A stretch of DNA of 64,000 nucleotides from Streptomyces luteolifulvus (GTDB lineage: Bacteria; Actinomycetota; Actinomycetes; Streptomycetales; Streptomycetaceae): positions 310,001 through 374,000 of the forward strand of contig NZ_VZRB01000003.1 of NCBI RefSeq assembly GCF_008806595.1, in the 5' to 3' direction. How positions within the stretch are numbered: the stretch's first letter is position 1; every line of letters starts with the position of its first letter. Positions 52,301-61,155 of the stretch are shown one piece after another. Made by a program: the position numbers and the translations under genes. Below the pieces are notes generated by a model that did no database searches, had not been told where the DNA came from, and saw only the letters and a program-made list of their open reading frames with translations.

Positions 52301-54391
52301 GTGCGCAAGCTGCTGCCGCTGACAGTAACGTCGTCCAGTTCGCATCCGGGCGGCCGATCCGCCATGACCTGCCGCTTCCGCTGTGGGGACGCCTGCTTCC
52401 ACGAGGTGCCCAACACCAGCGACAACGAGTACGCCGGCGACGTCATCGCCGGCGCGATCGGGCGCCGCTCGATGATGCGGGCCGCCGCCATCGTGACCGT
52501 GGCCGCCGCGGCCGGTTCGGCCACGGTCGTGGGCGCCCGTCCGGCGCAGGCCGCACAGGCCTCACAGGCCGCGACCGGAGAGACCGCCGCGAAGCCGGCG
52601 TTCGGGACGAAGGGGGCGCGTGGTCTGCGCTTCACCCCCGTCGCCCCGAACACCACCGACGCCGTCGTCGCTCCCGACGGCTACGGGCAGAACGTCGTCA
52701 TCCGCTGGGGCGAGCCCATCCTGCGCGGCGCTCCCGCGTTCGACCCGGAGAACCAGACCGCCGCCGCCCAGGCCGGGCAGTTCGGCTACAACAACGACTT
52801 CCTCGCGCTGCTGCCGCTGCCCGGTGAGCGGCACCGACAGCTGCTCGTCGCCAACCACGAGTACACCGACGAGATCCTCATGTTCCGCGGGTACGACCCC
52901 GCCAACCCGACCCGGCAGCAGGTCGAGGTCGCCTGGGCCGCCCACGGGCTGGCCGCCGTCGTGGTCGAGGAGGACCGCAGGACCGGCAAGCTGACCCCCG
53001 TCTCCCGGCACCCACTCAACCGGCGCGTCACCGCCACCACCGAGTTCCGGCTCACCGGGCCCGCCGCCGGGTCCGACCTGCTGAAGACGTCCGTGGACCC
53101 GACCGGTACGAAGGTGCTCGGCACCCTCAACAACTGCTCCGGCGGGACCACGCCGTGGGGCACGACCCTGCACGGCGAGGAGAACTTCAACCAGTACTTC
53201 GCCAACGCGAGCCGCGCCACCGACAAGCGGTACGGCATCGGGACCACCGCCACCGAGCGCAAGTGGGAGCGCTTCGACAAGCGGTTCGACATCGCCCAGG
53301 AGCCGAACGAGGTGCACCGGTTCGGGTACGTGGTGGAGTTCGACCCGTACGACCCGACCTCCACGCCGCGCAAGCACACCGCCCTCGGCCGGTTCAAGCA
53401 CGAGGCGGCGACCGTGCGGCTGACGGCGGACGGCCGTCCGGTCGTGTACTCCGGCGACGACGAGCGGTTCGACTACTTCTACAAGTTCGTCAGCAGCAAG
53501 CGGGTCAAGAAGGGCTCGTCCCGCGCCGTGCGTGAGCACAACCTGTCGCTGCTCGACGAAGGGACCCTGTACGTCGCCAAGCTCACCGGCGACTCCCCCG
53601 CCATCGAGATCGACGGCAGCGGCACGCTTCCGTCGGACGGCGAGTTCGATGGCAGCGGTCAGTGGATCCCGCTGGCGACCGCGACCGCCGACGGTGCCGT
53701 GTCGCATGTCGAGGGCATGACCGCGGACGAGGTGTTCGTCTTCACGCGGCTCGCCGGGGACAAGGTGGGCGCCACGAAGATGGACCGGCCCGAGGACATC
53801 CAGCCCTCCCCGGTCAGCGGTCGGGTGTACGTCGTCCTCACCAACAACTCCAACCGCGGCAAGACGGGCTCCGCCGCCGCCGACGAGGCCAACCCGCGCA
53901 ACAGCAACAAGCACGGGCACATCCTGGAGCTGACCGAGCGCTGGAACCGGCCGGAGAGCACGCGGTTCGCCTGGTCGCTCTTCCTGGTCGCCGGTGACCC
54001 GGACGACCCGGCGACGTACTTCGCCGGCTTCCCGAAGGACGACGTCAGCCCGATCTCCTGCCCGGACAACGTGGCGTTCGACCCGTACGGAAACCTGTGG
54101 ATCTCCACGGACGGCAATCAGCTCGGGTCGCACGACGGGCTGTTCGGTGTCGCGACGCGTGGGGAGCGGCGGGGTGAGCTGAAGCAGTTCCTGACGGTGC
54201 CGACGGGGGCGGAGACCTGTGGGCCGATCATTCAGGATCGGCGTGTGCTGGTGGCTGTGCAGCACCCGGGTGAGATCGACGGGGCGTCCGTGGAGAAGCC
54301 GGCGAGTGTCTGGCCCGACGGGCCCGGGAAGATCGTGCGGCCTGCGGTGGTGGCCGTGTGGCGCAAGGACGGGTGCGACATCGGCATGTAG
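52301..54391 (+). CDS. phoX: PhoX-type alkaline phosphatase (DUF839), Tat-exported
   Basis: The 696-residue protein matches the PhoX/DUF839 family of calcium- and iron-dependent phosphatases. It has a late Tat-like signal (GRRSMMRAAAIVTVAAAAGSA near residue 54), then the propeller domain with NCSGGTTPWGTTLHGEENFN and PISCPDNVAFDPYGNLW. It would release phosphate from organic esters outside the cell. I chose GTG 52301, with GGGGAG six bases upstream. The PHO box ahead of it matches control of secreted phosphatases by PhoP in S. coelicolor, where the homologue in this position is, as I recall, called phoC. Confidence 0.9.
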   Translation: MRKLLPLTVTSSSSHPGGRSAMTCRFRCGDACFHEVPNTSDNEYAGDVIAGAIGRRSMMRAAAIVTVAAAAGSATVVGARPAQAAQASQAATGETAAKPAFGTKGARGLRFTPVAPNTTDAVVAPDGYGQNVVIRWGEPILRGAPAFDPENQTAAAQAGQFGYNNDFLALLPLPGERHRQLLVANHEYTDEILMFRGYDPANPTRQQVEVAWAAHGLAAVVVEEDRRTGKLTPVSRHPLNRRVTATTEFRLTGPAAGSDLLKTSVDPTGTKVLGTLNNCSGGTTPWGTTLHGEENFNQYFANASRATDKRYGIGTTATERKWERFDKRFDIAQEPNEVHRFGYVVEFDPYDPTSTPRKHTALGRFKHEAATVRLTADGRPVVYSGDDERFDYFYKFVSSKRVKKGSSRAVREHNLSLLDEGTLYVAKLTGDSPAIEIDGSGTLPSDGEFDGSGQWIPLATATADGAVSHVEGMTADEVFVFTRLAGDKVGATKMDRPEDIQPSPVSGRVYVVLTNNSNRGKTGSAAADEANPRNSNKHGHILELTERWNRPESTRFAWSLFLVAGDPDDPATYFAGFPKDDVSPISCPDNVAFDPYGNLWISTDGNQLGSHDGLFGVATRGERRGELKQFLTVPTGAETCGPIIQDRRVLVAVQHPGEIDGASVEKPASVWPDGPGKIVRPAVVAVWRKDGCDIGM

Positions 54392-54439
54392 CCGGCCGGT
54401 GCTGGTGGGGACGGGTGGGTCGTGCGCCCGGCGCTGCCG

Positions 54440-54493
54440 GGGTGCCGCTGCGCCCACCCTCCCCCATCGCCCCAGCGGCACGACTGCCCGCAG
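54440..54493. repeat. Dispersed intergenic repeat, type B, copy 2
   Basis: About 54 bp shares GGGTGCCGC, TGCGCCCACC and CCCCAGCGGCACGACTGCCC with 31780-31830. It lies in the tail-to-tail gap between phoX and the FUSC gene. Confidence 0.72.
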
Positions 54494-54531
54494 CCGAGCC
54501 GACAGCGGGCTGCCGCTGCGACCGCCTCCCC

Positions 54532-56490
54532 CTACGTGTGCGGGGACGCTATTGCTCTCGCCGTCGCCACCTCCTGTCTCACCGGTTCCAGGACGCTGCC
54601 CGACGGGCCCGTGAGGTCTGTGCGGACCGATTGCAGGGTTTCTGCCTCGCGTACGCCTTCCGCCAGTTCGCGTAGTTGCAGGGTGATCTGGCCCACCTCG
54701 GCCGGGGACGGCGGCGGGGCGCCGTGTTTGACGCGGACCCTCGCCGCCGTCGTCGCGTCGACGATGCGTTCCACGGCGACGACCAGCGGCCACCAGGCCG
54801 CGGCCCGGCGACCCGTGGGCGGGGGCTCCGTGAGGGCGCGCTGGAACTCCGTGCGGATGACGGACAGGTCGCGGTAGAGGCGGCGCCGCATCCGCGCCCG
54901 GGCGGCCGGTGCGCCCGGCTCCGCTCCCGGCGCGCCGAAGGCGGCTTCCACATAGCGCGCGGTGTCGGCGACGGCGTCGGCGAGGCGGTCGCCGACCCGG
55001 GTGTGCCAGCTCTCCGGCCAGAGCAGATAGCCCGCCACGAGGGCGATCGTGCAGCCCATCAGGGAGTCCACCAGACGGGGCAGCAGCAGGGCGGTGCCCT
55101 GGCGGTTCAGTACGTCCGACAGCAGAAGGATCACCGGGGTGATGGCCGCGGTCTGGTAGCCGTATCCGCGGGGTGTGAGCAGCGGGATCAGCGGCGCGAG
55201 CAGCAGCATCACCGGGACGTCCCACCAGCCGCGCGGCACCTCCGCGAGGACCGCCGCCGCGACGACGAGGCCGGCGACCGTGCCGAGGGCGCGCAGCAGC
55301 GCCCGGGAGAAGACGGAGCCGAAGTCGGGCTTCATGACGAAGGTGACGGTCAGCGCCACCCAGTACGAGCGCGGCACCGGGATGATCGACACGAGTACCT
55401 GGGCAAGGCCGATGCACAGGGCCAGGCGCAGCCCGTAGCGCCAGGAGGCGGCGGAGAGGGCGACGTTCCGGGCGGCCCGGGCGGCGCGGACGCCGAGGGC
55501 GGCAGGGCGGCCGAGGCGGTCGTCGATGCCGCGCGGGTCCACGTCCGGGGCGGTGACGACATCGGCGGCGTGGCGCAGGGCGTGGTCGACGGCGCGGGCG
55601 GTCTCCGTGGTCGGGAGGGGGAGCCGCAGGCCCAGGGGACCCGTGCGGCCGGTCTCGACCGCACGGGCGAGGTGCCGTGCCGCCTCCGGGACCTCGGGCG
55701 GGAGGCGGCCGCCGGAGAGGTGGGCGGCGGGGGCGGCCTCCATGACCGGGGTGATCGCGTTCAACTGGGCGAGCAGCCGGGTCGGTTCGGGGCTGCGCCC
55801 GTGCTGGCGGGCGCGGTGCCCGAGGACGAGGTCGTACGACTGGTTGAGGGACTGGGTGACGGCATGGCGGACGTCCTCGTACTCCCCGACCCGCGGGCTG
55901 CCGCAGGCGGCGAGCAGGCCGGCCACCGTCCGGTAGGTGTCCGCGACCGCCGCCCGCTCCGGCACTCCCGACCGCAGCGGCCAGGCGAGCAGCGCGAGGG
56001 CCAGGACGAGCAGCCCGCCGCCGGTCATCAGCAGGGGCGCCGCCCACCACTCGCCGGGCATGGCCAGGCCCGCGCCGACCACCGAGTTCAGCAACAGCAG
56101 CAGTCCCGACACGGAGGCGACCGCGCCGATCGTCGAGATCATCCCGGAGACCAGCGCGACGCCGGTGACGGTGGCGACCGCGAGCCAGCCGTGGCCGTGG
56201 ACGAGGGTGCCGAGGGTGATCCCGACGGCGCCGAAGAGCTGGGGGACCGCGATGTTGAGCAGCCGCATGCGGTAGGCGTCGGCGGTGTCGCCGATGACGC
56301 CGGAGAGGGCGCCCATGGCGGCGAGGGCGCCGTAGGCGGGTTCGCCGGCCGCGAGCCCGGCCGCCAGCGGGAGGGCCATCGCCACGGCGGCACGGACGAG
56401 GGCGGCCCGGTTGACGGGGGCATGCTGTGGTCGGAGGTTCCGCACCAGCCAGTCGGGAGGGGTGAGGCCGATGGGGAACTCTCGCGACAT
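54532..56490 (-). CDS. FUSC family membrane protein (fusaric acid resistance-like)
   Basis: The 652-residue protein has two blocks of about five to six membrane helices (about 35-170 and 355-500) separated by and followed by soluble helical regions. This is the duplicated FUSC layout (YWVALTVTFVMKPDFGSVFSR is characteristic). Relatives export aromatic acids or modify the envelope; the substrate is unknown. It is convergent with phoX and shares its strand with the EEP gene downstream in the listing, separated by 39 bp. Confidence 0.88.
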   Translation of the reverse strand: MSREFPIGLTPPDWLVRNLRPQHAPVNRAALVRAAVAMALPLAAGLAAGEPAYGALAAMGALSGVIGDTADAYRMRLLNIAVPQLFGAVGITLGTLVHGHGWLAVATVTGVALVSGMISTIGAVASVSGLLLLLNSVVGAGLAMPGEWWAAPLLMTGGGLLVLALALLAWPLRSGVPERAAVADTYRTVAGLLAACGSPRVGEYEDVRHAVTQSLNQSYDLVLGHRARQHGRSPEPTRLLAQLNAITPVMEAAPAAHLSGGRLPPEVPEAARHLARAVETGRTGPLGLRLPLPTTETARAVDHALRHAADVVTAPDVDPRGIDDRLGRPAALGVRAARAARNVALSAASWRYGLRLALCIGLAQVLVSIIPVPRSYWVALTVTFVMKPDFGSVFSRALLRALGTVAGLVVAAAVLAEVPRGWWDVPVMLLLAPLIPLLTPRGYGYQTAAITPVILLLSDVLNRQGTALLLPRLVDSLMGCTIALVAGYLLWPESWHTRVGDRLADAVADTARYVEAAFGAPGAEPGAPAARARMRRRLYRDLSVIRTEFQRALTEPPPTGRRAAAWWPLVVAVERIVDATTAARVRVKHGAPPPSPAEVGQITLQLRELAEGVREAETLQSVRTDLTGPSGSVLEPVRQEVATARAIASPHT

Positions 56491-56529
56491 GGGGTCATTA
56501 TGAGCACCGCGGTCCGGGGGGATCCCAGG

Positions 56530-57525
56530 TCATCCGCGCCCGTGCAGGGTGAGATCCACGACCAGCGCGCGGTGGTCGGAGCCGGAGATGCCGAGGAAGC
56601 GGGCGTCGCGTGCGGAGAACTCCGGGGAGACGAGGACGTGGTCGATCTGGACGCCGAGCGGAGCGGTCCGGGAAGGCCAGCTGGGCGTGCGGTCGGAGCC
56701 GGTGAGGCGGGCGGCGTCGCGCAGGCCGGTGTCGAGGATGTGGCGGAAGGCCGCGTGGTCCTGGGAGGCGTTGAAGTCCCCGGCCAGGACGGTGGGGGTG
56801 TCCGAGCTGTCGGCGGCGAAGTCGCGCAGTGCGCCGAGTTCGCTGCGCCACAGGCCGATCTGGCGGGGCAACGGCGGCATGGGGTGCGCGAGTTGCAGCC
56901 GTACGGTGTGCCCGTCCACGTCGGCGACGGCGCCGGGCATGCCCATGGTGCCGGGCACGCCGGCGGTGCCCTTGAGCGGGAAGCGGCTGAGGATGACGGA
57001 GCCCTCGGAGCCGCCGCCCTCGACGGCCCGCCGGTGGGGGTAGTCCTTGGTGAGGGCCTGCTTCAGCTGCGCGTCGCACTCGTAGTCGCACTCCTCCACG
57101 AAGACGACGTCCGGTTTCTCCCGGCGGACGGCGTCGACGAGCGCGGAGGTGCCCTGCCCGAACTTGACGTTGGACGTCAGCACCCGCATCTCGGCGACGG
57201 CGGGCCCCGCGGGCTCGCCGCTCTTGCCGTACGGCTCGATGAACCACGCCAGCAGTGCGAGCAGGACGACGCCCCACACCAGACCGGTCCACCAGCGGGC
57301 GAGCAGCGAGAACAGCAGCCCGAACCCGGCGGGCACGAGCAGCCACGGCAGAAAGGCGAGCAACTGGGGGACGGGGGTGACCCCGTCGATGTCGGCGACC
57401 CGGCATCCGACGACCACGCTCACCCCGGCGAACAGCAGCCCCGCGCACCAGGCCGCGAGCCGGCGTCCGGCCCGTCGTCCCGGCTCGTCCTGGCGAGCCG
57501 TCCACCGGGCGGTCGCAGTGTCCAC
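56530..57525 (-). CDS. Membrane-anchored endonuclease/exonuclease/phosphatase (EEP) family protein
   Basis: The 331-residue protein has about three N-terminal membrane helices (about 22-100) followed by an EEP domain. Metal and catalytic residues are in FVEECDYECD, LAGDFNASQDH and GSDHRALVVDL. The domain would face outside, so a nuclease, sphingomyelinase-like or phosphoester hydrolase role at the surface is possible. It shares its strand with the FUSC gene and a membrane protein upstream, with gaps of about 40 bp, so the three may be one operon. Confidence 0.88.
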   Translation of the reverse strand: MDTATARWTARQDEPGRRAGRRLAAWCAGLLFAGVSVVVGCRVADIDGVTPVPQLLAFLPWLLVPAGFGLLFSLLARWWTGLVWGVVLLALLAWFIEPYGKSGEPAGPAVAEMRVLTSNVKFGQGTSALVDAVRREKPDVVFVEECDYECDAQLKQALTKDYPHRRAVEGGGSEGSVILSRFPLKGTAGVPGTMGMPGAVADVDGHTVRLQLAHPMPPLPRQIGLWRSELGALRDFAADSSDTPTVLAGDFNASQDHAAFRHILDTGLRDAARLTGSDRTPSWPSRTAPLGVQIDHVLVSPEFSARDARFLGISGSDHRALVVDLTLHGRG

Positions 57526-57566
57526 GTCCTGGCCCTCCGCTCACGGTGCGATGACCGAATTCTCCC

Positions 57567-58562
57567 TCAAAGACGGGGCGGCGGGGCGGATGGTTGCCGG
57601 GACAGGGCCGCCGACGGGGCCGCGGTGACAGGGCGTGACCGCCGGCGTCGTACGAGATGTCCGTACCGGTCGGTGAGCCGGGCGAGCAGGGCCACCGTCA
57701 GGCCCAGGGCGACCAGCAGCCAGGAGACGGTGCGCAACGTGGCGGTGAGGGCGTCGTAGACCGCGCCCACGGCGGGACGGCGGGTCTCGTCGGGCAGGTC
57801 GGCGAGGGTGAGACGGCGGCCGACTGCGACGGCGAGGGCGAGCAGGGCGCCGCCCAGGGCCGTGCCGAGCGCGGTCGCCGTGACGGCGCGGCGGCGGCAG
57901 GTCGCGACGGCGATCCCGGCGGTGGCGAGCACGGCGGTGGCGAGCGGGAGCCAGAGTCCGGCGACGTCGAGCACGTGGTATCCCTTCCGGAGCCGGGCCA
58001 GGTCCTGGGCCGGGAGCACGGCGACCTCGATGTGCTCGACGGGGATGCGGCCTGCCAACGGCATGTGGTCGTGGGTGAGTTGGGCCTTGACCTGGGCGGT
58101 CACGGGGGCCAGGTCGACGGTCACCTCGCGGCGGTGGCCGTCGTCGCGCAGCGCGCGCAGTACGGCGCCGTGGACGGCCCGGTTTCCCTCGTCCCACGCC
58201 GTGCGGAAGGCCTCGGTCCGGGTGAACGACCGCACCGCGTCCCGTACGAAGGGGCGCACGGTGCCCGGCAGCGGCCGTACGTCCGTCCTGTCGTCCACCT
58301 CGTGCAGGAGCCCGGCGCCGACGGTGTCCACGACGGCGTCCCGCACGCCGGGGTCGGCGGACAGCGGCGCCATCGTGGCGACGTACCGGCCCGTGTCGGC
58401 GAGCCCGTACACCGCCCAGCCCGCCAGGGCGCCGAACGGCACGAGGAGGCAGGCCAGGGCGATCAGTGCGGCCGACAGGGCGCTCCGGAGACGGGGAGGC
58501 ACCCTTTCAGGCAACGGTCCGGGCGCGGGGCGGGCGAGCCGGGCGCCTGCATTCGGGCGCAT
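57567..58562 (-). CDS. Hypothetical membrane protein with large extracytoplasmic domain
   Basis: The 331-residue protein has an N-terminal membrane helix (about 28-52). An extracytoplasmic segment of about 150 residues (helical, Asp/Arg/Val-rich) and three helices near 205-225, 232-255 and 278-303 follow. It ends in a basic Pro/Ser-rich tail. I do not recognise a named family. It is upstream of the EEP and FUSC genes on the same strand and divergent from the SH3-like gene, so it may lead that operon. Confidence 0.75.
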   Translation of the reverse strand: MRPNAGARLARPAPGPLPERVPPRLRSALSAALIALACLLVPFGALAGWAVYGLADTGRYVATMAPLSADPGVRDAVVDTVGAGLLHEVDDRTDVRPLPGTVRPFVRDAVRSFTRTEAFRTAWDEGNRAVHGAVLRALRDDGHRREVTVDLAPVTAQVKAQLTHDHMPLAGRIPVEHIEVAVLPAQDLARLRKGYHVLDVAGLWLPLATAVLATAGIAVATCRRRAVTATALGTALGGALLALAVAVGRRLTLADLPDETRRPAVGAVYDALTATLRTVSWLLVALGLTVALLARLTDRYGHLVRRRRSRPVTAAPSAALSRQPSAPPPRL

Positions 58563-58680
58563 GGGTCAAGCCGAACGGGCGGGCCCGGGCGCGGACCCTT
58601 GGCATGACCGGGGACTCCGCTCTCCGGTGGAGGGTTCACCCGAACGGGTGTTTCCTGGTTCTGGGGAGAGGAGGCCGATC

Positions 58681-59178
58681 ATGCGCACCACTCCGGCTCT
58701 GCGGATCCTGGCCGCGGCCCTGCTGACCGGCGGTACGTTCCTCACCGCGGCGGTGGGCACCACGGCGGCGGCCGCGACCCCGCCGGCCTACGCCGACGGA
58801 CACGGCAGCGGTGGATCCGGCCGTCCGATCCCGGGCATCGTCGTCTCCGGCAGCGCGCTCAACGTGAGGGCCGCGCCCACCACCCATTCGTCCGCCGTCG
58901 ACCGGCTCCCGCCCGGCACCAAGATCCGTATCGAGTGCATGGTCCGCGGGCAGAGCGTCAACGGCAACCCGGACTGGTTCTGGCTCCCCGACTTCCAGGG
59001 CTGGGTGAGCGCCGCGTTCGTCGACACCGGCGGCCACTGGGTGCCGACCTGCGCGGACCCCTGTCCGCGATGGAAGAGCGGCCACTGGGACAACGCCGAC
59101 TGGAACGACCCGGCGTGGAAGGAGACCTGGGCCGTCTCGGTCACCGTCTCCTTCAGCGTCTCGGGCTCGTGGGGCTGA
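58681..59178 (+). CDS. Secreted SH3-like domain protein
   Basis: The 165-residue protein has a signal peptide ending near AYADG (residue 40). A bacterial SH3-like domain follows (about 50-115; VSGSALNVRAAPTTHSSAVD and GWVSAAFVDTGG). After a Cys pair (PTCADPCP) comes a short Trp/Asp-rich tail. Such domains bind cell-wall peptides. It begins at ATG 58681 with a very strong GGAGAGGAGG ribosome site (58664-58673). A strong terminator follows, so it is monocistronic. Confidence 0.85.
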   Translation: MRTTPALRILAAALLTGGTFLTAAVGTTAAAATPPAYADGHGSGGSGRPIPGIVVSGSALNVRAAPTTHSSAVDRLPPGTKIRIECMVRGQSVNGNPDWFWLPDFQGWVSAAFVDTGGHWVPTCADPCPRWKSGHWDNADWNDPAWKETWAVSVTVSFSVSGSWG

Positions 59179-59249
59179 GAGGCGTCCGGATCCTCGTCGG
59201 GTGACCGGTATTGGCTCCCGGTCGTCCGGTGAGTGGAGGGATGAGGGAA

Positions 59250-59283
59250 GTATGGGCCCCGGCGCTCGTGCCGGGGCCCATAC
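59250..59283. terminator. Strong hairpin between convergent genes
   Basis: A perfect 14-bp stem (GTATGGGCCCCGGC / GCCGGGGCCCATAC) with loop GCTCGT lies in the 128-bp gap after the SH3-like gene. It likely works for both strands. Confidence 0.85.
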
Positions 59284-59306
59284 GCTGCCGCTGCGAACCC
59301 CCTGAG

Positions 59307-59744
59307 TCAGCGGATGCGGTTTCCCACCGCGTCCTCGCGCGTGTAGTAGCGGTAGAAGAACACGACGAAGATGGCTGCCGCGACCACCAGTCCGAGCACC
59401 GCGGAACTGAAGACGCTCTCGCCGGTCTGGCTGTACAGGAAACCGATGCAGGCCCCGGCGAAGCCGGACTTCACGATGGCGTGCAGTTCGCGCTTGAGCA
59501 GCGGGGCCCAGGTCGCCACGGCGAGGCAGAGCACGATGAACACGATCGTGGTGACGAAGCCGAACAGGAGGTTCCAGCCGGTGATGGGCCCGCCGTCGCG
59601 CCGGTTGGCCGCGCACCAGTAGCCGTAGACGAGCCCGAGCGCGACGGGTATGCCGATCCTTGCGATCTGGTGGGCCCGCTGGTCGAAGACGTCGGGCGTG
59701 CGGGCCGGGATCATTCGGCGGGTCACGGGTGCAGCATGAGCCAT
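59307..59744 (-). CDS. Hypothetical small membrane protein
   Basis: The 145-residue protein has about four hydrophobic segments (about 30-48, 58-85 and 92-135 in two parts) and a short basic end (TREDAVGNRIR). An AGGAGAGAGAGGAG ribosome site precedes the ATG at 59744. I do not recognise the family. It is divergent from the PP2C gene. Its start codon overlaps an in-frame ATG of that gene, which is one reason to place the PP2C start further downstream. Confidence 0.78.
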   Translation of the reverse strand: MAHAAPVTRRMIPARTPDVFDQRAHQIARIGIPVALGLVYGYWCAANRRDGGPITGWNLLFGFVTTIVFIVLCLAVATWAPLLKRELHAIVKSGFAGACIGFLYSQTGESVFSSAVLGLVVAAAIFVVFFYRYYTREDAVGNRIR

Positions 59745-59913
59745 GAGAGCGCTCCTCTCTCTCCTCGCCCCCGCCTACCAGAGCACACCTGCGAACAGGC
59801 CGTGGCAAGTCGACGGAACACACCGTTTCCGCCGTCGGCGCACTCGGCGCGATCGGGTTTCCGCCCGGTTCCGCCCGGGTGCGGGCCGTGACCCCCCGTG
59901 GTTCGCTGACCTC

Positions 59914-61086
59914 GTGGAACTGCTGTCGCCGGGCGGGGACGAGGACGCCCTGCTGCGGCGCCGGCGGATGCTGCGGATCCGTGGCCGGAGCGTCGCCTGG
60001 GTGCCGCCGCTGGTGCTGCTCGGCGCCATCGCACTGCTGGACGTCTACACTGGCGCCGACTTCCGGATCATCTCCTGGATGGTGCTGGTGCCCGGCATCG
60101 CCGCCGCGATCTGCGGGGTGCGGGGCACGGCCGCGTTCGCCGTGCTCGCGCTGGTCACCTATGCCCTCGCCGACACCGCCTGGCCGGAGGAGTACCAGAC
60201 GGGGCTGCCCGACTTCGTCCTGCTCGCCGTCGGCGGCGTCCTGGCCGTCCTCGCGTGCGCGGTCCGGGTGCGGGACGAACGCCGGCTGCTGCACATCCAG
60301 GACGTCGCCGAGACCACCCGCCGTACCGTGCTGCGCCCCCTTCCGTCCGGCTGGGGCGGTCTCGACCACGCGGCCGTCTACCTCGCCGCCGACAGCGAGG
60401 CCCGCGTCGGCGGCGACTTCTACGACATCCAGCCCGGCCCGCACGGCACCCGCGTCCTCCTCGGCGACGTCCAGGGCAAGGGGCTGGGCGCGGTCGAGGC
60501 GGCCGCCGCGCTGCTGGGCACCTTCCGCGAGGCCGCCTACCACGAGGCGGACCTGTCGGCCGTCGCCCGGCGCCTGGAGACCCGGATGCTGCGCCACCGC
60601 GTCCACACGGTCTCGCTCGGCCATGCCGACGGCGACCGTTTTGCCACCGCGGTGCTGCTCGGCTTCCCGGAGCCGGGCGGTCTGGAACTCGTCGCCTTCG
60701 GCCATGAGCCCCCGCTGCTGGTCGGCCCCGACGGTGTACGCGCCCTGCCGCCGGGCGACGGCCTTCCGCTGGGCCTCGGCGAACTCGCCGCCGACGGGCC
60801 TCCCCCCGTGCGCCGGATGCCTCTCGCCCCGGGCACGACCCTCCTCCTGACCACCGACGGTGTGTCCGAAGCCCGCGACGGCGACGGCGAGTTCTACCCG
60901 CTCGCCGACGAGGTGGCCCGCGCCGTCGCCGCCGACCCGGGTGTCGCCGACCCCGGCAGCCTGGTCGCCTTCGTACGGGACGGCACGCTCCGCCACTGCG
61001 GCGGACATCTGGCCGACGACACCACGATCTTCGCCGTACGGCAGACCGCCACCGGTGACACGGTGCCCGGACGTTTGCGGCCATGA
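59914..61086 (+). CDS. Membrane PP2C/SpoIIE-type protein phosphatase
   Basis: The 390-residue phosphatase has three to four N-terminal membrane helices (about 28-125) and a cytoplasmic SpoIIE domain. Metal-binding motifs are VGGDFYDIQ, LLGDVQGKGLGAVEAA, LTTDGVSEARDGDGEFYPL and HLADDTTIFAV. It likely dephosphorylates anti-sigma antagonists. The reading frame is open from an ATG at 59743, but codons before 59914 have about 30 percent A/T at third positions against far less afterwards, and that ATG overlaps the divergent gene. I therefore prefer GTG 59914; the start is uncertain. Confidence 0.82.
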   Translation: MELLSPGGDEDALLRRRRMLRIRGRSVAWVPPLVLLGAIALLDVYTGADFRIISWMVLVPGIAAAICGVRGTAAFAVLALVTYALADTAWPEEYQTGLPDFVLLAVGGVLAVLACAVRVRDERRLLHIQDVAETTRRTVLRPLPSGWGGLDHAAVYLAADSEARVGGDFYDIQPGPHGTRVLLGDVQGKGLGAVEAAAALLGTFREAAYHEADLSAVARRLETRMLRHRVHTVSLGHADGDRFATAVLLGFPEPGGLELVAFGHEPPLLVGPDGVRALPPGDGLPLGLGELAADGPPPVRRMPLAPGTTLLLTTDGVSEARDGDGEFYPLADEVARAVAADPGVADPGSLVAFVRDGTLRHCGGHLADDTTIFAVRQTATGDTVPGRLRP

Positions 61087-61103
61087 CACCCCCCTTTGCA
61101 GCC

Positions 61104-61119
61104 GCACCGGTTACGGTGC
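61104..61119. promoter_or_regulatory. Inverted repeat upstream of the caspase-like gene
   Basis: GCACCG-GTTA-CGGTGC lies 37 bases before the ATG at 61156, after the PP2C stop. It could be a regulator site or a weak hairpin. The ribosome site GGGAGGG follows at 61145-61151. Confidence 0.4.
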
Positions 61120-61155
61120 TGCCATACGTGATCGACGGGGGATGGGGAGGGACCG

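Noticed and set aside
52562..56050. Very long open frame on the - strand antisense to phoX and across the FUSC gene
   Set aside because: Its composition is Arg/Pro/Gly shadow sequence, and both PhoX and FUSC are unmistakable in their own frames.
58563..58680. Possible ydaO-type riboswitch upstream of the SH3-like gene
   Set aside because: Wall-related genes in Streptomyces can carry this element, but none of its conserved blocks is visible in this short leader.
59743..59913. ATG 59743 as the PP2C phosphatase start
   Set aside because: It overlaps the divergent gene's start codon, and codons up to 59913 have A/T-ending usage unlike coding sequence.
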